From: Tropicimonas aquimaris
GTDB lineage: Bacteria; Pseudomonadota; Alphaproteobacteria; Rhodobacterales; Rhodobacteraceae
DNA: 64,000 nucleotides
Reading direction: 5' to 3'
NCBI RefSeq assembly: GCF_042676185.1
Contig: NZ_JBHTJT010000038.1
Span: 124,001-188,000, forward strand
Made by a program: the position numbers and the translations under genes. Below the pieces are notes generated by a model. That model did no database searches, was not told the DNA's origin, and worked only from the letters and a program-made list of their open reading frames with translations. Shown here piece by piece: positions 61,830 to 64,000 of this stretch. Positions within the stretch are counted from its first letter, which is position 1. Each line of letters opens with the position of its first letter.

Positions 61830-64000
61830 ACGCGCCCATCATCGAACCGGGCGACGAGCTGTTCCAGCAGCAGCTCGAAGTCCTCAAGAAGCACCTCGCC
61901 GCCGACCCGCGCTCGCTGCGCAACGTCTTCATCGCCGACGGCACCCAGGCCATCGCCTGGGAGTTCCGCCAGGAGGAAATCGGCGAGAAGTTCATCGGCG
62001 TCCTTTGGAACCTGCTGCTGCGCGGCGACCAGATGAGCACGCTGCTGCAGCGGTTCATCTGGGACCTGCCGCTCAAGTACAAGCGGCGGTTCATCAAGGC
62101 GCTCGATACCCACCTTTCCGGGCGCTACCCGATGTTCAAGGGGCTCTCGGAGGGCTGGCCGGCGGAGAGCTACATCCCGCCCTACGTGCGTGCACCCGAA
62201 GAGCGCAGCCACGATTTCGACCTCGTCAACCAAGGCTACCTCGGATATCGCAGCCTCGGCTACAGCCTGCGCGAGGTGGACCTGATCGTCTGGCTGGAAG
62301 CTCTGCGCGACAAGCAATGCGAGGACCGGCCCTGCGAACTGGGCGTGCTCAAGGAGAAGATCCGCGAGAAAGAGGCGAAAACGCTCGGCGGCTGCCCGGT
62401 CAAGATTCACATCCCCGAGATGCTGGACCTGATCGGCAACGGCAAGATCCGGCAGGCGCTGGAACTGATCGAGAGCTGCAACCCGCTGCCCAACGTCACC
62501 GGCCGCGTCTGCCCGCAGGAACATCAATGCCAAGGCGTCTGCAAGCACACCAAGCGGCCCATCGAGATCGGCCAGATCGAGTGGTATCTGCCCGAGCATG
62601 AAAAACTGGCGGACCCGGACCGGCTGAAGCGGCTCGCGGGCCACGTCAGCCCCTGGGCCGTCGCCGCAAAGCCGCCGATCGCCGTCGTGGGCTCTGGTCC
62701 TTCGGGCCTGATCAACGCCTACCTGCTGGCAGCCGAGGGATTCCCGGTCACCGTTTTCGAGGCGTTCCACGAGTTGGGCGGCGTGCTGCGCTACGGCATC
62801 CCCGAATTCCGTCTGCCCAACTCGCTGATCGACGACGTGGTGGCCAAGATCGACGCGCTAGGTGGGCGCTTCGTGAGGAACTTTGTGGTCGGCAAGTCGG
62901 CCACGCTCGACGACCTCAAGGCCGCCGGGTTCTGGAAGATCTTCGTGGGCTCCGGCGCCGGCCTTCCGACCTTCATGAACGTGCCGGGCGAACACCTGCT
63001 CGGCGTGATGTCGGCCAACGAGTTCCTGACCCGCGTCAACCTGATGCGCGGGCGCGATCCGTCCTTCGAGACGCCGCTGCCGGACGTCGAGGGCAAGAAC
63101 GTGCTAATCGTCGGCGGTGGCAACACAGCGATGGACGCCGCGCGCACCGCGAAGCGCCTCGGCGGCAAGGTCACCATCGTCTATCGGCGCACCAAGGCCG
63201 AGATGCCGGCGCGGGTGGAGGAGCTTCACCACGCTTTGGAAGAAGGGATCGAGGTCGCCGAGTTGCGGGGCCCGCGCGAATTCGTGGGCGACAGCCACAC
63301 CCATTTCGTGACCCACGCCCTGGTGGACGTCAACGAGCTAGGCGAGCCCGACGCCTCCGGCCGTCGCCGCCCGGTGCCAACCGGCGAGACCATCGAGATG
63401 CCCGCCGACCTCGTGATCATGGCGCTCGGAAACAAGTCCAACCCGATCATCCCCGACTCCGAGCCCGGCCTGAAACTCAGCAAGTGGGGCACCATCGAGG
63501 TCGAAGGCGGCAGCCAGGAGACCTCGATCAAGGATGTCTACACCGGCGGCGACGCGGCGCGCGGCGGTTCCACCGCGATCCTCGCGGCCGGCGACGGCCA
63601 GGCGGCCGCGCGCGAGATCGTGGGCGACATCCCCTTCTCGGCCGACGAGATCAAGGAGATGGTCGGCAAGGCCGCCCATTACACCGATCTCGGGCAGGAG
63701 GATCAGCGGATCGTCCGGCACGAGGATCTGGCAGACGGGATCGTCGAGATGACGGTGCGTGCGCCGGTCGTCGCCAAGGCAGCGAAGGCCGGGCAGTTCG
63801 TCCGCGTGCTGGCGAGCCAGGACGGCGAGCTGATCCCGCTGACGTTGGCCGACTGGGACGTCGAGGCGGGCACCATCGACCTGGTGATCCAGGGGATGGG
63901 CACCTCGACCCGGCTGATGAACCGCATGGCGGTTGGCGATGCCTTTGCCGGGATCGCCGGCCCGCTGGGGCGGCCGAGCGCCGTGCACCGCTACGGGCCC
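61826..64000 (+). CDS. GltD-like FAD/NAD(P)-binding oxidoreductase, probable NAD(P)H partner of the PFOR (3' end outside window)
   Basis: Open for 725 codons to the window edge. An N-terminal region of about 180 residues (FQQQLEVLKKHLAADPRSLR) is not from GltD. A GltD N-terminal [4Fe-4S] domain follows (CNPLPNVTGRVCPQEHQCQG, VCKHTKRP), then two Rossmann folds (PPIAVVGSGPSGL; KNVLIVGGGNTAMDAARTAKR) and ADLVIMALGNKSNP...VYTGGDAARGGSTAI. After about residue 610 a ferredoxin-NADP reductase-type barrel begins (VEMTVRAPVVAKAAKAGQFV). This combines the GltD-like and FNR-like parts of NfnAB/SudAB in one chain. Overlap with the PFOR (ATGA) suggests it links the PFOR to NAD(P)(H). Confidence 0.85.
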   Translation, partial: MNAPIIEPGDELFQQQLEVLKKHLAADPRSLRNVFIADGTQAIAWEFRQEEIGEKFIGVLWNLLLRGDQMSTLLQRFIWDLPLKYKRRFIKALDTHLSGRYPMFKGLSEGWPAESYIPPYVRAPEERSHDFDLVNQGYLGYRSLGYSLREVDLIVWLEALRDKQCEDRPCELGVLKEKIREKEAKTLGGCPVKIHIPEMLDLIGNGKIRQALELIESCNPLPNVTGRVCPQEHQCQGVCKHTKRPIEIGQIEWYLPEHEKLADPDRLKRLAGHVSPWAVAAKPPIAVVGSGPSGLINAYLLAAEGFPVTVFEAFHELGGVLRYGIPEFRLPNSLIDDVVAKIDALGGRFVRNFVVGKSATLDDLKAAGFWKIFVGSGAGLPTFMNVPGEHLLGVMSANEFLTRVNLMRGRDPSFETPLPDVEGKNVLIVGGGNTAMDAARTAKRLGGKVTIVYRRTKAEMPARVEELHHALEEGIEVAELRGPREFVGDSHTHFVTHALVDVNELGEPDASGRRRPVPTGETIEMPADLVIMALGNKSNPIIPDSEPGLKLSKWGTIEVEGGSQETSIKDVYTGGDAARGGSTAILAAGDGQAAAREIVGDIPFSADEIKEMVGKAAHYTDLGQEDQRIVRHEDLADGIVEMTVRAPVVAKAAKAGQFVRVLASQDGELIPLTLADWDVEAGTIDLVIQGMGTSTRLMNRMAVGDAFAGIAGPLGRPSAVHRYGP

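Overview
The window is high-GC alphaproteobacterial chromosomal DNA, most likely from the order Rhodobacterales (Rhodobacter/Roseobacter group). The clues are a ribonuclease E whose S1 domain is split by a long acidic insertion, the zeta-type ATPase inhibitor (DUF1476), a VPLPA-CTERM protein, a NasS/NasT-controlled nas operon, a LexA box of the alphaproteobacterial GTTC-N7-GTTC type, and dense ATGA/GTGA-overlapping operons. No phage, insertion sequence, CRISPR array or plasmid backbone was seen. The window looks like ordinary chromosome with several accessory metabolic modules.

Layout. 1-945: end of a branched-chain amino acid ABC operon (livG, livF). 951-1895: hydroxyacid dehydrogenase. 2261-6950 (minus): chemoreceptor-cheB-cheD operon. 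7243-12180: group 3b-like [NiFe]-hydrogenase operon (FeS subunit, cNMP-binding protein, flavin subunit, small and large subunits, maturation protease) behind an FNR-like site. 12181-13580: alpha/beta hydrolase and a DUF2478 protein. 13709-27018: nitrate assimilation (nasT, nasS, an antiterminator leader, nrtA, nrtB, fused nrtCD, a GAF protein, a globin, nirB, nirD, nasA). 27045-31085: a small cysteine-rich secreted protein, a fliG homologue, an lpxL-type acyltransferase, a DUF1223 protein and an HTH protein. 31372-38681: acnA, ccdA, tusA, rne. 39143-42940 (minus): dctB-dctD-HAD phosphatase. 43036-45918 (minus): purC-purS-[VPLPA-CTERM]-purQ. 46139-51720: hypothetical gene, ATPase zeta inhibitor, then homocysteine methyltransferase, SOS-box radical SAM gene, corrinoid protein and DUF1638. 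51800-56439: LprI-like protein, sufE, lipoprotein, rnd, purM-purN. 56565-56641: tRNA(CAT). 56844-64000: a giant 2-oxoacid:acceptor oxidoreductase and a GltD-type flavoprotein that runs off the window.

How it fits together. The nas block is a complete route from nitrate uptake to ammonium. Its leader carries two A-x-x-G-x-x hexaloop hairpins, the second overlapping the 5' arm of an intrinsic terminator; this is the layout expected for NasT (ANTAR) antitermination relieved by the NasS nitrate sensor. The hydrogenase and the PFOR/GltD pair are both low-potential redox systems that could exchange electrons with NAD(P)(H). The homocysteine methyltransferase and corrinoid protein may be parts of a split methionine synthase. 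The most notable single items are the NasT leader, the LexA box in front of the PA0069-type radical SAM gene, the DctD homologue that lacks the GAFTGA loop, the PFOR/GltD pair with a possible switch hairpin at its start, and a strongly structured 378-bp gap before lpxL.
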